Shown piece by piece: positions 7,914-17,177 of a stretch of DNA of 40,019 nucleotides. This DNA comes from a bacterium (GTDB lineage: Bacteria > BMS3Abin14), in NCBI GenBank assembly GCA_029210965.1, contig JARGFZ010000013.1, forward strand, positions 1 through 40,019, in the 5' to 3' direction. Position 1 is the first letter of the stretch; each line of letters opens with the position of its first letter. Under the pieces are notes generated by a model. It was not told the origin of the DNA and searched no databases. It saw nothing but the letters and a program-made list of their open reading frames with translations. Made by a program: the position numbers and the translations under genes.

Positions 7914-8386
7914 GGAAAACTCGCTGCATCAGGCTTGGGCTCGTAGACGTGAATCTGGTCCTGGACCTTGTTAAAGGCGCTGTACTGATCCTATGCCTGG
8001 GTCTAGGTCCAGGTCTGGTTTTTAGTGTGTCCGCCATGGCGGCAGAACCAGTCTACATGGGAGCCAAGTTCTGCAGAACCTGCCACTCCTCTGCCGACAA
8101 GGACAGATATCACCGGTGGCTCGAATCCAGGCACGCCAACACTTTTAATGCATTAAAGGGAGCCGAGATGACCGACTCCAGATGTCTTTCCTGCCACACG
8201 ACCGGGTATGGTCAGACAATTTCGGAAAAAAGTGCCAGAAAGGATCTCAGGGGAGTGCAGTGTGAAGCCTGTCATGGACCGGGAAGCCTTTACAAATCAA
8301 TGATAGTGATGAAGGACCCGGAACTGGCGAGAGCTAAAGGACTGTGGGATGTCACACGGGAGGTGTGTTTGAAGTGCCACAAGTAG
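7910..8386 (+). CDS. Tetraheme cytochrome c, c554-like
   Basis: This 158-aa exported protein has four CxxCH motifs at residues 55-59, 92-96, 118-122 and 153-157. The arrangement YMGAKFCRTCH, WLESRHANTF, RCLSCHTTGY, GVQCEACHGPGSLY is typical of the cytochrome c554-like family. It ends one residue after the last motif. The start ATG overlaps the stop of the 32-heme gene (ATGA), with GGGAG seven bases upstream, so both are one translationally coupled unit and probably work in the same electron-transfer chain in the periplasm. The signal-peptide coding region contains a 6-bp-period word array (8000-8020) that shares a perfect 14-mer with an intergenic array at 27000. Confidence 0.9.
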   Translation: MRKTRCIRLGLVDVNLVLDLVKGAVLILCLGLGPGLVFSVSAMAAEPVYMGAKFCRTCHSSADKDRYHRWLESRHANTFNALKGAEMTDSRCLSCHTTGYGQTISEKSARKDLRGVQCEACHGPGSLYKSMIVMKDPELARAKGLWDVTREVCLKCHK

Positions 8387-8399
8387 AAAGATCAAATAA

Positions 8400-8420
8400 G
8401 AATGTGGAATGTAGAATAAG
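8400..8420. repeat. Heptamer array (GAATGTG word)
   Basis: Units GAATGTG, GAATGTA and GAATAAG are in register, 14 bp after the tetraheme cytochrome stop codon. Confidence 0.6.
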
Positions 8421-8550
8421 ATCAAAAGCTTATTGTCACCAAAATCCGCCGATCTCTATTCAAATATGAAATAAGGGATTTGGAATCCGGAATTCCCTAT
8501 CCGCCAGCCCAAGGTTGTGCTTGTCATGCAGCCCTTAAAGCCTGAAAGTT

Positions 8551-8628
8551 GATGACTTCACAAAAAGTCATCAATGCGCCCCGCGCGGGGCGCCCAAATC
8601 AATGACTCACTCCGTAAGTCATTGATTT
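8551..8628 (+). repeat. Miniature inverted-repeat element, copy B (left half only)
   Basis: It matches the left half of the full copy at 29194: the terminal hairpin GATGACTT...AAGTCATC, the perfect palindrome GCGCCCCGCGCGGGGCGC, and the AAATCAATGACT/AGTCATTGATTT stem. The right half is absent, and the sequence passes directly into the end of the FecR gene, whose TAA stop (8627-8629) uses the last bases. The expected left target duplicate (AAAGTT, 8545-8550) has no partner on the right. Confidence 0.85.
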
Positions 8629-9376
8629 ATTCGGATGAACCTGATTTTTCAGCTCCCCTTTTCCGGACACCCTTGTTTGCCGGATTGGCGTTGTAATCAG
8701 CAGGGAACCCCTTGCCGTCCAGACTCGGGGGTATATTTTTGCGGTAATTATCGAGGGTCAATTCAGGATCGAACTTCAGCAGCTTCCTGAAGTCGGTGCG
8801 TTTCTCCACACGAACCGCATTCCCGGCCAACAGTTCCACCTGTGAACTCTCAGATCTCTCCAGGTCTGACACCCGGACAACACCCCGGTAAACGTTGACG
8901 GAAGTTCCTCCTTCCAGGTAGCTTACCGTGAACATTGTTCCTTTGACGCCCCCCTGAATGTTTTTTGTCCTGAACTCGAACCCACGCTCGACCCCGAGAG
9001 GATTGATATCAAATAATGTCTTACCCTCCTCGATGATGACCTTCTGGATATCCTTCTTCCTGTCCTGAGCTCCGATGGAAGGGATGGCCAATACCGTGGT
9101 CTCGTAGAGTTCGATTATTCCGCTGGCGAATTCGATCCTGGCAAATCCACCTTTCTCCGTCCTGAGGATATCCCCGGCAAGGAGCAGCATTCCCCTCTCA
9201 GCTGGCTCCCAGATGGAGTACTTCGCGCCCTTAACCATGACCGAGCCTCTGGTTTCCCTTATCTGCGGATGATAAGCCTGCCCTGGCTCCTCACTGCTGG
9301 ACATAGCCCAGAGAATTCCAGGGAGGCTAAAGACGATACTTACAGCCAACACCATTTTTCCGCCAAAAATTCTCAT
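8627..9376 (-). CDS. FecR-domain protein, exported
   Basis: The 249-aa protein has a signal peptide (MVLAVSIVFSLPGILWAM) and a FecR fold. The FecR pattern is seen in RGSVMVKGAKYSIWEPAERGMLLLAGDILRTEKGG split over the domain start, then ARIEFASGIIELYETTVL and GGVKGTMFTVSYLEGGTSVNVYRGVV. The C-terminal ~60 residues are charged and low in complexity. In this kind of neighbourhood FecR proteins often pair with CHASE2-domain signalling proteins, and a broken CHASE2 gene lies directly upstream on the same strand. It is therefore probably a periplasmic partner or ligand of that sensor rather than a ferric citrate regulator. ATG 9376 is preferred because GGGGTGA precedes it; the frame continues to 9463. 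The stop codon lies at the junction with repeat copy B. Confidence 0.82.
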   Translation of the reverse strand: MRIFGGKMVLAVSIVFSLPGILWAMSSSEEPGQAYHPQIRETRGSVMVKGAKYSIWEPAERGMLLLAGDILRTEKGGFARIEFASGIIELYETTVLAIPSIGAQDRKKDIQKVIIEEGKTLFDINPLGVERGFEFRTKNIQGGVKGTMFTVSYLEGGTSVNVYRGVVRVSDLERSESSQVELLAGNAVRVEKRTDFRKLLKFDPELTLDNYRKNIPPSLDGKGFPADYNANPANKGVRKRGAEKSGSSE

Positions 9377-9597
9377 GACTATCACCCCATGACCTTTTTT
9401 AATAAATGGTACTTGGTCAAAGGAAAAACAGCAATAAATACCAAGTCTGACATAGAGTAACAAATCTGTAACCTGTTGTTATCCCTGAAGTTTACAGAAT
9501 AATTGGCAGATCATTCCTGATAAATATATGAATTATAGGAATTTTTTCCAGGTGTACTATGAAAAATTATCAGGGTCGAACCTTGTGTTTTCCAGTT

Positions 9598-11719
9598 CTA
9601 ACCCTCGGCAGAGGGCGCGATACATCTAAAGAAAAGGTCCAAAAGATCCGGATCGATGGGTCCCTGAACCTTTTCGGAGTAAATCCACGGCGTTTTCGAC
9701 GCCAAGGGGGTTCCTGTAGGGCCTGAAACCCACCAGCGCTTCGTAAACCTCCATGATGGAGAAGATTCGTGCCAGAAGAGGAATTTCTTAGCCTTTGAGC
9801 CCGTCGGGGTACCCTGTGCCGTCAAATCGCTCATGGTGGTGCCTGATGATCATCTTCACCTCAGGGGGAAAGGGAAGGCCGCTGACGATATCGCTGCCGA
9901 TGACGGGGTGCCCCTTTATGATCTCATACTCCTCCTCAGACAGCTTTATTTCCTTGGCGAGGATCTTGTCCGGGACTCCGATTTTGCCTATGTCGTGCAG
10001 GAGAGCCCCCACGTGAAGGGATTCGATCTGCTCCCTCCCAAGACCGCATATCCTGCCGAATTTTTCCAAGTAATCCAGGGAAAGTTCTGAGTGGGCACTG
10101 GTGTACTGGTCCTTGGAATCCAGTGCCCGTGAGATGGCTCTGATGGTGTTGACGTACAGATCTTTGACCCTCAGGTCCAGGGAAAGGGATTCCATAAAAT
10201 ACGCCGTCTGTGTGGCGAAAGACAAAAGCAACCGTACATCTTCATCTTCGGCACCTACAGCCTTGCGCGACTCGGCGTACAGAACGCCAAGGGTCGTTCT
10301 GACCGTGCCTATGGGAACCAGAATGGCTGTACTCCCCCCTTTTTGTCCCAGGGTTAAACAGACTCCCTTCTCCAGGACCTCCTGGAGGAGTTCAGGGTCA
10401 GGCTCCCGGCTCTGGTCACCTATGACAGTACGGACATCAACCGGGGTTCCGGACCCATTTTCCAGAGTAAAGACCTGCAGGGTTGTGAGATCCAGGAGTT
10501 GTCCACAGAGGACTAAAGGCACAAAGTGTGACTCCTGTCCCTTCTCCTCGGCCATACGCAGTGCTACTATGCTTAAGAATGCCTCTGTCTTTCCGCGCTC
10601 CCTCTCAAGGACGAAATCGACCCTTCTGGCCCTGGCTGTCATCTGCACCGGGTACATGATAAGGCACACCAAAAGAAGGGGCACTGCCTGAATGAACTGC
10701 CCTGCCCCAGCGGTGAATACAGCGGTTCCAGTTACCACAGCCAATAAAAACGCCAGGATCAGAGCCCCGCCCTTCCAACTCCTGGTGGCCATAAACCAGC
10801 CTGAGACAAGGGAAAGCAGGACGAAGGCGATGATTGCCGAAACGTTCCCCTGCTGCTGATACCATGATCCGTTGAGCACTGTATCCAGAACGGCGACCTG
10901 GATGAAAACGTCAGGTATTACCCCAAGAGGCGTGAGCCAGAGATCGTGAAGGTCCGCTGAGGTCGCACCCAGGAGCACTACTCTGTCCTGGAATACGCCT
11001 GTCTCGAATTCGCCTTGCAGAACCTTCCGGAAGGGGAGCACTGTGAAAGTTGGCTGAGCCAGCACTTTCATATTAATCAGTGCGCCGGTGGGGATTGCCG
11101 TTGACGGAACCGGTTCGATCATCGCCGCCCCGACGGCTCCCAACGGCCTGTAAACCACATCGATGAAATCTATGGAGGGCGGCATCCGCCGTACTACTCC
11201 GTCCAGATCCACCCCGAATGTGATACTCCCCAGAGACATGGCAGCGCTCTGCAATGCAGGATAGGGCAAAGACACATTTCGAAGTAAAACGCCGTCATCG
11301 GTGATCTTTTCATTCATCTGTGCCGCAAGGACTACCGTGCCGAACTGCTGAACATAACGCGCAAGATCATCGTCCTGTTCCGGATCCGGCCCAATGGATG
11401 AAAAATCTATATCCATGAGGACCCCCCTCGCCCCGTCACGGTAGAGGTTCTTCAGAACAGTGATATAATACTCCCTCTGTATAGGCTAACGACCCATTTC
11501 CTTTAGGGAGTTCTGGTCCAGTGCCACGACAGTTACCGGAGGTACACTCCCGGGCCCATGTCCCGGCAGGAAGCGGTAGCGAAGGTCTATGGTGAGGAGT
11601 TCCATCCTCTCCAGTGTCCCCGCAAGGAACAGACCCGATACAATGAGGGATACGGCCAAAGATATGATAAAAATATTCAGGTGTTTTTTCAAAAAACCCT
11701 CCGCTGACCACCACCTCAC
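9598..11719 (-). pseudogene. CHASE2-GAF-HD-GYP cyclic-di-GMP phosphodiesterase, interrupted by two stops and a frameshift
   Basis: One reading frame runs through CHASE2 sensor, membrane helices (about three), GAF and HD-GYP, but is broken. A TAG at 11486-11488 interrupts CHASE2 after DQNSLKEMGR, where the family has a tryptophan (GRWP); in the same frame the homology continues as PIQREYYITVLKNL. A TAA at 9788-9790 cuts the HD-GYP domain after GYPDGLKG; the frame continues EIPLLARIFSIMEVYEALVG and RPYRNPL. Near 9655 the homology moves to another frame (GPIDPDLLDLFFRC), which stops at 9598. The longest intact part, 9788-11416, still holds most of CHASE2, GAF and the HD-GYP catalytic residues (LLHDIGKIGVPD, IIRHHHERFDGTGYP). 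The likely native start is GTG 11719 or TTG 11692, the latter with GGAGGG upstream. Decay of a former sensor is the simplest reading. Confidence 0.82.
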
Positions 11720-11734
11720 ATCTCATAGCATTAT

Positions 11735-11758
11735 GTGAATCGTGAAGAGTGAACCGTC
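11735..11758. repeat. Heptamer array (GTGAATC word)
   Basis: GTGAATC, GTGAAGA and GTGAACC are in register in the 83-bp spacer between the broken CHASE2 gene and the coiled-coil gene. Confidence 0.6.
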
Positions 11759-11802
11759 CCGCCATTGGTGGGATACGCTGTTTAAAGTTCACTGAGTGAC
11801 GA

Positions 11803-12714
11803 TTACTTCTTTTGCTGCAACTCCATCAGCTCTTTCTCCAGTTCATTCAGTTCCATATTCAATTCTTTTTTCTCCAGTTCCAGTTCCCGCTGCTCGTCCC
11901 GCAGCTCATTGATCTCACCTTCCAGATCCCGGGATTCTTCCCTCAAATCTCTGATGTCTTCACGCAGATCGTTTATTTCAAGGTTGAACACACCGATCGC
12001 ACGGTCAAGATCGGAAATATCAGCGTTTACATCACCGATCCGGTCCTGAGGGGGATTACTCTTCCTGAGCAGTGAATCCCTCTTGTCAAGAAGCTCTTGC
12101 CTTTCCGAAGAAAGTTCTGTCCGCTCATCCCTTAATTCATCGATCTGTTCCTGCAGGTCATCGACACGCCTTTTAGTAAGATTCTTTTCCCTTTTGATTT
12201 TTTCCTGCAGGGATTGAAGATCCTTTGCCAGACCTACTGATTCCACATCAAGTTCGTTTATCTGTTCTTTCAGATCCACTTTTTCATCTTCCATAAGTTC
12301 CAGTCTTCTTTTGCGCCTTTTTTCCCTTAGCTCTACTGTGCGCCCCTGGAACTGTTTTCTTAATTGTGCGGCCTCTTCCGGATCAAGTTTTATGGTGACC
12401 ACCGGGTCTCCAATTCTTATACGGGCGAACTTTTCCTGGTCAAAAGGCCCGGACCAGAATCTGTCCATCAGGATCTCCTGGGGAAAGAACTCTGCGATCT
12501 GAATTCCGGCAGAGTCGATGACGGCAAAGTTCATCTGGGCGCTGATGCCGTCAGCAGATCCCAGTCGAAGAGAGATACTTCTGGATTCCCTGTTGGTGAA
12601 GTCGACATTGAGGCCTTCGGTCAGATCGGATGCCTGGACACCGGGGAGGAAAAGTGCCAGGAGAAGAATGGCGGTAGTAATATGGGTAAATTGAAACGAT
12701 AAAGATATCCGCAA
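11803..12714 (-). CDS. Exported coiled-coil protein of unknown function
   Basis: From the TTG at 12714 the product is 303 aa. A signal peptide (FTHITTAILLLALFLPGVQA) is followed by a ~110-residue globular part (VDFTNRESRSISLRLGS, IRIGDPVVTIK). The last ~170 residues form a nearly unbroken heptad coiled coil of E, L, R, D and K, such as EINDLREDIRDLREESRDL. I do not recognise a family. The frame is open to an ATG at 12855, but the extra 47 codons are mostly spacer and heptamer array. GAGGGA seven bases before TTG 12714 supports that start. It lies between the RND operon and the CHASE2/FecR genes on the same strand and may belong with the latter. Confidence 0.75.
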   Translation of the reverse strand: MRISLSFQFTHITTAILLLALFLPGVQASDLTEGLNVDFTNRESRSISLRLGSADGISAQMNFAVIDSAGIQIAEFFPQEILMDRFWSGPFDQEKFARIRIGDPVVTIKLDPEEAAQLRKQFQGRTVELREKRRKRRLELMEDEKVDLKEQINELDVESVGLAKDLQSLQEKIKREKNLTKRRVDDLQEQIDELRDERTELSSERQELLDKRDSLLRKSNPPQDRIGDVNADISDLDRAIGVFNLEINDLREDIRDLREESRDLEGEINELRDEQRELELEKKELNMELNELEKELMELQQKK

Positions 12715-12757
12715 GGTTGTTTCCCTCGCTGAGCTTTTTCCAGTCCTCAAAATAATG

Positions 12758-12785
12758 GTGAATAGTGACCAGTGAAACGTGAATA
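12758..12785. repeat. Heptamer array (GTGAATA word)
   Basis: Four units in register: GTGAATA, GTGACCA, GTGAAAC, GTGAATA. Its presence argues that the frame upstream of 12714 is not coding. Confidence 0.75.
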
Positions 12786-12901
12786 GTTTAAGAAGCCCGA
12801 TGGCCTTGAATTGCTTGACTGTGGTTGTATGCGGTTCATACTGATCACCCTTCACGCTTCAATTTTCATACGACCCTCAGCTTTCGATTCTTAATTTAAT
12901 C

Positions 12902-15900
12902 CTACCCTTCCTCCACCGGTTCTCCTTTTCCATAACTCATTATCTTCCTTACAATACCACGAATGGAAAAGGTTTCGCTGATGGAGTAAAGCACCGGCAC
13001 CACAATAAGGGTAAGAAGTGTGGCGACCGCAAGACCGAAAATAACGGCAACCGCCATGGGCCCCCACCATTGGGCCGATTCTCCGCCGACCTGAAGACTC
13101 ATGCTCCTGAAATCGAAGCTGATCCCGATGGCCATGGGAGTCAGGCCCAGGATCGTCGTTATGGCAGTGAGCATGACAGGCCGGAATCGGACCGTACCCG
13201 CAGTCACCAGGGCATCGTACAACTCCATACCATCCTTCCGCAGGAGGTTGATGTAGTCAATGAGAACGATGGCGTTGTTCACAACGACCCCGGCAAGGGA
13301 GATAACCCCTATACCGGTCATGATGATCCCGAAGGGCATACCGGTGATCATAAGACCCATAAATACTCCCATAAGGGAGAGAACAACGGAAGAGATGACG
13401 ATGAGTGATTGCGCCAGGGAGTTGAACTGTGTGAGCAGGACCAGGAAGATAAGGAATATTGCGATAATGAAAGCCCTGCTCAGGAATTCAGTGGACCGCT
13501 GCTGTTCCTCCTGATCACCGGCATAGTTGACCGAATAGCCGGCAGGAAGCTCCAGACTGCTTAGCTTCGACTGCACGTCCTGGAGAATTTCGATGGAACT
13601 TCGGCCGGCCGTGTTTCCCGAGATCCTTATCAGGCGTTTCTGGTCCAGGTGCCTTATGGAGCCATACCCGGTCCTCATTTCCACGGTAGCCACCGAGGAG
13701 AGAGGAACGGGTTCCCCGGAGGCAGTGGGAATGATCAGGCTCTCGATCTGGGAAAGGGTCTGACGGTTTTTTTCCGGTAGCCTGGCAATGATATCGTACT
13801 CATCCTCCCCTTCACGATAATCGCCTATTTTCCAGCCGTTGACGGCGGCCTTGATTGTGTTGGAGATCTCGATAGTGGACAGACCAAGAAGGGCGGCCTT
13901 TTCACGATCAACATGAAATGCGATCTCCGGCTTGGCCCTGGAAAGATCGTCCTTAACGTCCACAAGGCCCTGTACGCCCTCAATCAGGTTCTTGGCCACC
14001 TCCACCAGTTCGGCCAGGACCTCCACATCGGCTCCGATAAATTCGATCTCCACCGGGGCTCCAACGGGCGGTCCCATTTTTTCCTTGGCCACCTTGATGT
14101 CAGCTCCGGTGATGTTACTGAGCATCTCACGCATGCGGTCCACTGCGATGATGGAACTTTCACTGCGCTCTTCCCGCTCCACAAACTCAACAGAGACGGT
14201 GGCACTCCTCGAGTCACCCCCCTCGCCGGACTCGGAAGCCACTCCCACCTCCCCGGTCATGTACCTGATATCCTTTTCACCCCCGATGATCGACTCCACC
14301 TCCAGGGCAAACCCGTTTGTGGTATCAAGGTTGGTGCCCTGGGGGGCCTCAACCTGAACCAGGGCACGGTTTGGGTCGGTTTCCGGAAAGAGCTCCACCT
14401 CTGGGTCCGAGGCTATGTAGGCACCGATCGTTCCGAAAAGCATCGCTATGGAAATGACCACGACCGCGAGCTTGCTCAGCCAGCTTTTCAGAGTCAGCTG
14501 TAGTGTCTTCCGGTACCCGCGGATGAGAATGGGGTAACCCCTGTCTTTTTTACGGCGTCCGGGACGGGCCCTCATGGTGGATGCCGCCACCACGGGGTTG
14601 ATGACAAGGGCAACAAAGAGAGAGCTTGTCAGCACGATGATAAGAGTCCTGGGCAGGTAGCTCATGAACTCCCCCATGATATCGGGCCAGAAAAGCATGG
14701 GGCCAAAGGCGCACAGGGTCGTAATGGTAGAAGCGATAACCGGCCAACCCACCTCGGCGGCCGCCGTTTTTGCAGCCTCGACGGGGTCCTTCCCCTCCTC
14801 GATGTGGCGGTAAATGTTCTCCACGATGACGATGGCGTTGTCCACCAGCATACCCAGGGCCAGAATGAGGGAGAACAGGACCACCATGTTGAGCGTAATA
14901 CCCATTGCCTGGAGTATGGTGAACGATATGAAGAAGGAAAAGGGAATGGCCAGGGCCACAATAAAGGAACTTCTGACGCCCAAAAACAGGAACAGTACCG
15001 TGAGGACAAGGACAAGGGCCGTGAGGATATTGTTCTCCAGCTCATTCACCATCCGCTGGATATCCTTGGATTCGTTGAGAGTGACCGTAAATTCCACGCC
15101 GAGGGGAAGCACAGACCGGGCGGCGTCAAGTATGGCGAACGCATGTTGGGATACATTGATGATGTTCTCACCCGTTCGTTTTTTGATAGACAGGGTAACG
15201 CTGGAACGACCGTTCAGCCTCGACACATCGGTCGCATCCTCGAAGGTGTCTCTGATGGTGGCCACATCCTTCAGGTAGATGGGCCTTCCTTCCCGCGCCA
15301 CGAGAACCAGGTTGTCGATGTCGGACGGGTCGGTGAACTCTCCCGGTACACGAAGCATGTACTTTCCACGACCCAGATCGATACTGCCGCCCGGGACGTT
15401 GACATTCTCGCGCTGAACCAGGGATAGGATCTCGGTAAAGCTGAGCTTGTAGGCTGCCATGCGGTCCGGATCGAACTCCACCCGGATCTCCCGCGCACGC
15501 ACACCTGTGACGTCCACCTCGAGCACCCCTGGAATTTCTTCGAACCGGTCCTCGAACTCCTCCGCGATCTGCTTGAGAACACGTTCGCCCAGATCACCCG
15601 ATATAGCCACCTTCATGATGGGGAACTCTGAAAGGTTGATCTCGATAATGGCCGGATCGTTTTCCAGGTCGTCAGGCAGATCTCTCTTGGCCTGGTCCAC
15701 CTTATCCCGGACCTTCTGTAAGGCGTCGTCAATAATCACATCCGGCATGTACTCTACCGTGACCATGGAAGCGCCCTCAGCGCTCACCGATCTTATCTCC
15801 TTGACATCTTTTAACGACTTTAACTTCCGCTCCAGGGGAATGGTAATGAGGTTTTCCACATCTTCTGAAGCAGCTCCCTCATAGGTGGTCTGCACAAGGA

Positions 15901-16033
15901 TGATGGGGATCGTTATGTCCGGGTTGGATTCTCTCGGCAAGGTCACATAGGAATAGAGACCGACGATAGAGACAACGATCATCAGAAAGAATACGGTGCT
16001 GCGTCGCGATACGGCTGCGTTGGTCAATAACAT
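12902..16033 (-). CDS. RND family efflux transporter permease
   Basis: The 1043-aa inner-membrane pump has the AcrB/MexB architecture: a first membrane helix (FFLMIVVSIVGLYSYVTLPRES), two large periplasmic loops and twelve predicted helices. The motif LGMLVDNAIVIVENI in the fourth-helix region carries the conserved aspartate of the proton relay. The second half has GVVVNNAIVLIDY. It begins 16 bp after the adaptor gene and is the last member of the tetR-tolC-adaptor-pump operon. It would export small molecules using proton motive force. Sequence features favour the hydrophobe/amphiphile (HAE) type over heavy-metal exporters, but the substrate cannot be predicted. Confidence 0.95.
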   Translation of the reverse strand: MLLTNAAVSRRSTVFFLMIVVSIVGLYSYVTLPRESNPDITIPIILVQTTYEGAASEDVENLITIPLERKLKSLKDVKEIRSVSAEGASMVTVEYMPDVIIDDALQKVRDKVDQAKRDLPDDLENDPAIIEINLSEFPIMKVAISGDLGERVLKQIAEEFEDRFEEIPGVLEVDVTGVRAREIRVEFDPDRMAAYKLSFTEILSLVQRENVNVPGGSIDLGRGKYMLRVPGEFTDPSDIDNLVLVAREGRPIYLKDVATIRDTFEDATDVSRLNGRSSVTLSIKKRTGENIINVSQHAFAILDAARSVLPLGVEFTVTLNESKDIQRMVNELENNILTALVLVLTVLFLFLGVRSSFIVALAIPFSFFISFTILQAMGITLNMVVLFSLILALGMLVDNAIVIVENIYRHIEEGKDPVEAAKTAAAEVGWPVIASTITTLCAFGPMLFWPDIMGEFMSYLPRTLIIVLTSSLFVALVINPVVAASTMRARPGRRKKDRGYPILIRGYRKTLQLTLKSWLSKLAVVVISIAMLFGTIGAYIASDPEVELFPETDPNRALVQVEAPQGTNLDTTNGFALEVESIIGGEKDIRYMTGEVGVASESGEGGDSRSATVSVEFVEREERSESSIIAVDRMREMLSNITGADIKVAKEKMGPPVGAPVEIEFIGADVEVLAELVEVAKNLIEGVQGLVDVKDDLSRAKPEIAFHVDREKAALLGLSTIEISNTIKAAVNGWKIGDYREGEDEYDIIARLPEKNRQTLSQIESLIIPTASGEPVPLSSVATVEMRTGYGSIRHLDQKRLIRISGNTAGRSSIEILQDVQSKLSSLELPAGYSVNYAGDQEEQQRSTEFLSRAFIIAIFLIFLVLLTQFNSLAQSLIVISSVVLSLMGVFMGLMITGMPFGIIMTGIGVISLAGVVVNNAIVLIDYINLLRKDGMELYDALVTAGTVRFRPVMLTAITTILGLTPMAIGISFDFRSMSLQVGGESAQWWGPMAVAVIFGLAVATLLTLIVVPVLYSISETFSIRGIVRKIMSYGKGEPVEEG

Positions 16034-16049
16034 TGGGTGTTCCCCTCCC

Positions 16050-17177
16050 CTATTCCTCGATCACTTTTACAGCGCCGCCATCGACCACAAGCTGCTGTCC
16101 CTTGGTCACGAGGTGTTCGTTTACCTGGATACCTCCGAACACAACCACCTTCCCGTTTAATATGGGACCAAGACGCACTTGCCGTCTGACAGCTGTACCA
16201 TCCTCCACTACGAAAACAAACTTCTCACCGTCCTTGTCGATGACCGCGTACAGCGGGACGACAATGACGTCCTCAAGGACCTGGCGGACAAACTTAACCC
16301 GGACGATCATTCCGGGCCTCAGGAAATCGTCACTGTTGTCGATCTGGACTTTGGTCCTGTATGTACGGGTCTTCTCGTTGGCAAGGTAGCTGACGAGGAT
16401 GATCCTTCCTGATCGCCCCACCTCTCCCTTACCGTTGGCTCCCGAGGGGAGAACCACAACCTTCTGTCCCGTCCTCGTATACGGAACGTCCTTCTCGGGT
16501 ACATCCACAACCACTTTCAATTTGTCGATCTTGACGATAACCGCTGCCGGCGTACCCATATTCCCGTATTCACCGCGATCGACCAGGAGGCGTTCGAGAA
16601 TACCGTCGATGGGGCTGATTATTGTGCTCCTTTCAAGGGCGATCCTGGTCTCAGTCAGACTTGTATTGGCAGATTGAAACGCCTGATAGACCTCATCTCT
16701 TTCCCTTTCGCTAATGAGCTGTTCCTCAAGAAGGGAATCGGCCCGCTCAAGCTGTTTTTTCCTCACATCGTAGTCTGTGCCGTTCCTGGCATGCTGGGAG
16801 AGGAGAGACTCCTTGTCTATTCTCAGGATCTCGTCACCGGCCTTCAGGCGGTCACCCTCCCTGGGGCCGATCCATACTATGGGGCCTGGCTGCTCCAGGG
16901 ACAAGGTGAGGTCCTCCCAGGCTTCCAGCGTCCCCGGGAGGGTGAAGGTTTCCTCAGCATTTTCCGATTGGAGGATCTGAACAGCCACGTTGACCGGTTT
17001 TTTCTCAACCTCGGTCACCGTTTCAGGGACAGCTTCCACCTCTGCAGCCTGAGTCTGCATTTTACTTTTCCGGATAGCGACCCCCGCCACCACCAGGACC
17101 ACGGAAATCAGGATCAGGGCGATGATTAATACAGGTTTTTTCACACCTTTTTTCATTGGGCTGACCTCTCCGTTCAT
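16050..17177 (-). CDS. RND efflux periplasmic adaptor (membrane fusion protein)
   Basis: The 375-aa protein has an N-terminal membrane anchor (VLIIALILISVVLVVAGVAI) and the lipoyl/barrel-sandwich pattern of HlyD/AcrA-type adaptors: PGTLEAWEDLTLSLEQPGPI, later IDGILERLLVDRGEYGNMGT, with an alpha-hairpin between. It connects the pump to the TolC-like channel. ATG 17177 overlaps the stop of the channel gene (ATGA) and has GGAGCGGGG upstream; a second ATG at 17156, with GGAGAGG before it, is equally possible. Confidence 0.93.
   Translation of the reverse strand: MNGEVSPMKKGVKKPVLIIALILISVVLVVAGVAIRKSKMQTQAAEVEAVPETVTEVEKKPVNVAVQILQSENAEETFTLPGTLEAWEDLTLSLEQPGPIVWIGPREGDRLKAGDEILRIDKESLLSQHARNGTDYDVRKKQLERADSLLEEQLISERERDEVYQAFQSANTSLTETRIALERSTIISPIDGILERLLVDRGEYGNMGTPAAVIVKIDKLKVVVDVPEKDVPYTRTGQKVVVLPSGANGKGEVGRSGRIILVSYLANEKTRTYRTKVQIDNSDDFLRPGMIVRVKFVRQVLEDVIVVPLYAVIDKDGEKFVFVVEDGTAVRRQVRLGPILNGKVVVFGGIQVNEHLVTKGQQLVVDGGAVKVIEE

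Noticed and set aside
11486-11488. TAG in the CHASE2 gene as a pyrrolysine codon
   Set aside because: The position is a Trp in the family, a second stop (TAA) and a frameshift occur in the same gene, and nothing else in the window suggests TAG decoding.
12715-12855. N-terminal extension of the coiled-coil protein to ATG 12855
   Set aside because: The extension translates a heptamer array and spacer, whereas a ribosome-binding site and signal peptide support TTG 12714.
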